Assembly (NCBI GenBank): GCA_020639095.1
Contig: JACKHH010000012.1
Coordinates: 1-64,000 of the forward strand
Direction: 5' to 3'
Length of the DNA stretch: 64,000 nucleotides
Source: Phycisphaerales bacterium
GTDB lineage: Bacteria; Planctomycetota; Phycisphaerae; UBA1845
Under the pieces are notes generated by a model. That model searched no databases and had not been told where the DNA came from. It saw only the letters and a program-made list of their open reading frames with translations. A program made the translations under genes and the position numbers. Within the stretch, counting starts at the first letter, position 1. Every line of letters begins with the position of its first letter. Below are positions 63,529 through 64,000 of this stretch, piece by piece.

Positions 63529-64000
63529 ATGGCAACATCCGTCCCCCTGCGCATCCGGTCATGGGCCGGACACTGCGCCGTGGCCATTGCAGCCTGCGCG
63601 CTATTCGCAGCGCGTCCGGCGCAAGCCACTTCCGTGATTACGATCGATGCCCCGACGACCGCACAGGCCGGGAACACCTTCTCCTTTCTCGTGCGCATCG
63701 CGGGCACAACCGCGATCGCCGGCTACGATCTCGACCTGCGCATCAATCCGGTCGCAGGCTCAACGGGTTCGTTGATGGGCAATGTTGCGCTCACCAACCT
63801 GTACCTGTCGGAGAACCTGATCGAGCAGGGCGGTAACGGTGTCGGAGGCAGTCTGATTCAATCCCTGATGCCGGCGAACCCCGGACTCTTGGTCGAAGCG
63901 TTTGATCTCAACTTCGCTGCCGTTGCCGTACCGGGCCCCGGCCAGGATGTGCTCGCGGAAGTGTTCCTTACGGCATCGGGCAATGCGAGCGGAGATTTCG
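63529..64000 (+). CDS. Secreted cohesin-like protein, 3' end outside window
   Basis: 157 codons visible from ATG 63529 (GAGAGGA 8 bp upstream). Signal peptide to about residue 33 (GHCAVAIAACALFAARPAQA). The mature part starts SVITIDAPTTAQAGNTF, then SFLVRIAGTTAIAGYDLDLR, a strand pattern like cohesin-type domains of exported planctomycete proteins. The C-terminus, which might carry a PEP-CTERM signal, is not in the window. A role in binding dockerin modules is possible but not shown. Confidence 0.72.
   Translation, partial: MATSVPLRIRSWAGHCAVAIAACALFAARPAQATSVITIDAPTTAQAGNTFSFLVRIAGTTAIAGYDLDLRINPVAGSTGSLMGNVALTNLYLSENLIEQGGNGVGGSLIQSLMPANPGLLVEAFDLNFAAVAVPGPGQDVLAEVFLTASGNASGDF

Overview
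The window looks like a chromosomal segment of a planctomycete, most likely of the Phycisphaerae type. I base this on general character, not on a phylogeny. The sequence is GC-rich. It has secreted proteins ending in type I dockerin-like repeats, others ending in PEP-CTERM sorting signals, several prepilin-type proteins, an ECF sigma factor beside a Ser/Thr kinase, and a 16S rRNA gene that is transcribed and terminated on its own, with no 23S partner nearby. The 16S 5' region also reads like a planctomycete 16S.

Layout. 0-20 kb is rich in cell-wall and surface genes: a golvesin-containing amidase (cut by the window start), a 1.6-kb-residue-class dockerin protein, an Amidase_2 lipoprotein, a PBP4-type carboxypeptidase, an FG-GAP/ASPIC surface protein, a PEP-CTERM protein, a transglutaminase/beta-lactamase fusion, an NlpC/P60 peptidase and a SpoIID/LytB protein. 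20-24 kb holds a PEP-CTERM protein framed by two copies of a 67-bp palindromic repeat, a dockerin metzincin and an alpha/beta hydrolase. 24-31 kb is a pseudopilin operon (GspH-like, a Cys-rich passenger pseudopilin, a second passenger pseudopilin, a PilX/GspK-like protein) followed by an HDOD-GGDEF-PilZ regulator. 31-33 kb has a secreted agmatine-deiminase-like enzyme and small lipoproteins.

33.4-35.6 kb is the 16S unit on the minus strand: tandem promoters, boxA, 16S, and a strong intrinsic terminator. 35.7-41.1 kb is a minus-strand group: PilT ATPase, a membrane-anchored GspE-like protein whose NTPase motifs are all degenerate, a CvpA-like membrane protein and a zinc-ribbon membrane protein. 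41.4-48.8 kb carries an ArgD-type aminotransferase, a DUF6263-like/PQQ-propeller protein, a small ABM-family protein, a YtcJ-like amidohydrolase, a structured non-coding stretch ending in a terminator, and a lipoprotein. 48.9-53.6 kb has a TIGR03790-type surface protein with a Cys-Gly C-terminal signal, small membrane and lipoproteins, and a free methionine-R-sulfoxide reductase. 53.9-58.5 kb holds an ECF sigma factor/kinase pair, a methyltransferase and a GT-C glycosyltransferase. 58.7-63.1 kb is a reductive pyrimidine-degradation cluster (hydantoinase, PreT, PreA). The window ends inside a secreted cohesin-like protein.

Functional reading. Three themes recur: peptidoglycan remodelling, export and display at the envelope (dockerin, PEP-CTERM, Cys-Gly CTERM, pseudopilins), and pilus-type motors with c-di-GMP sensing. 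Short palindromic repeats are scattered between genes, and several of them begin exactly at, and supply, the stop codon of the preceding gene. I see no CRISPR array, insertion sequence, prophage or tRNA gene.
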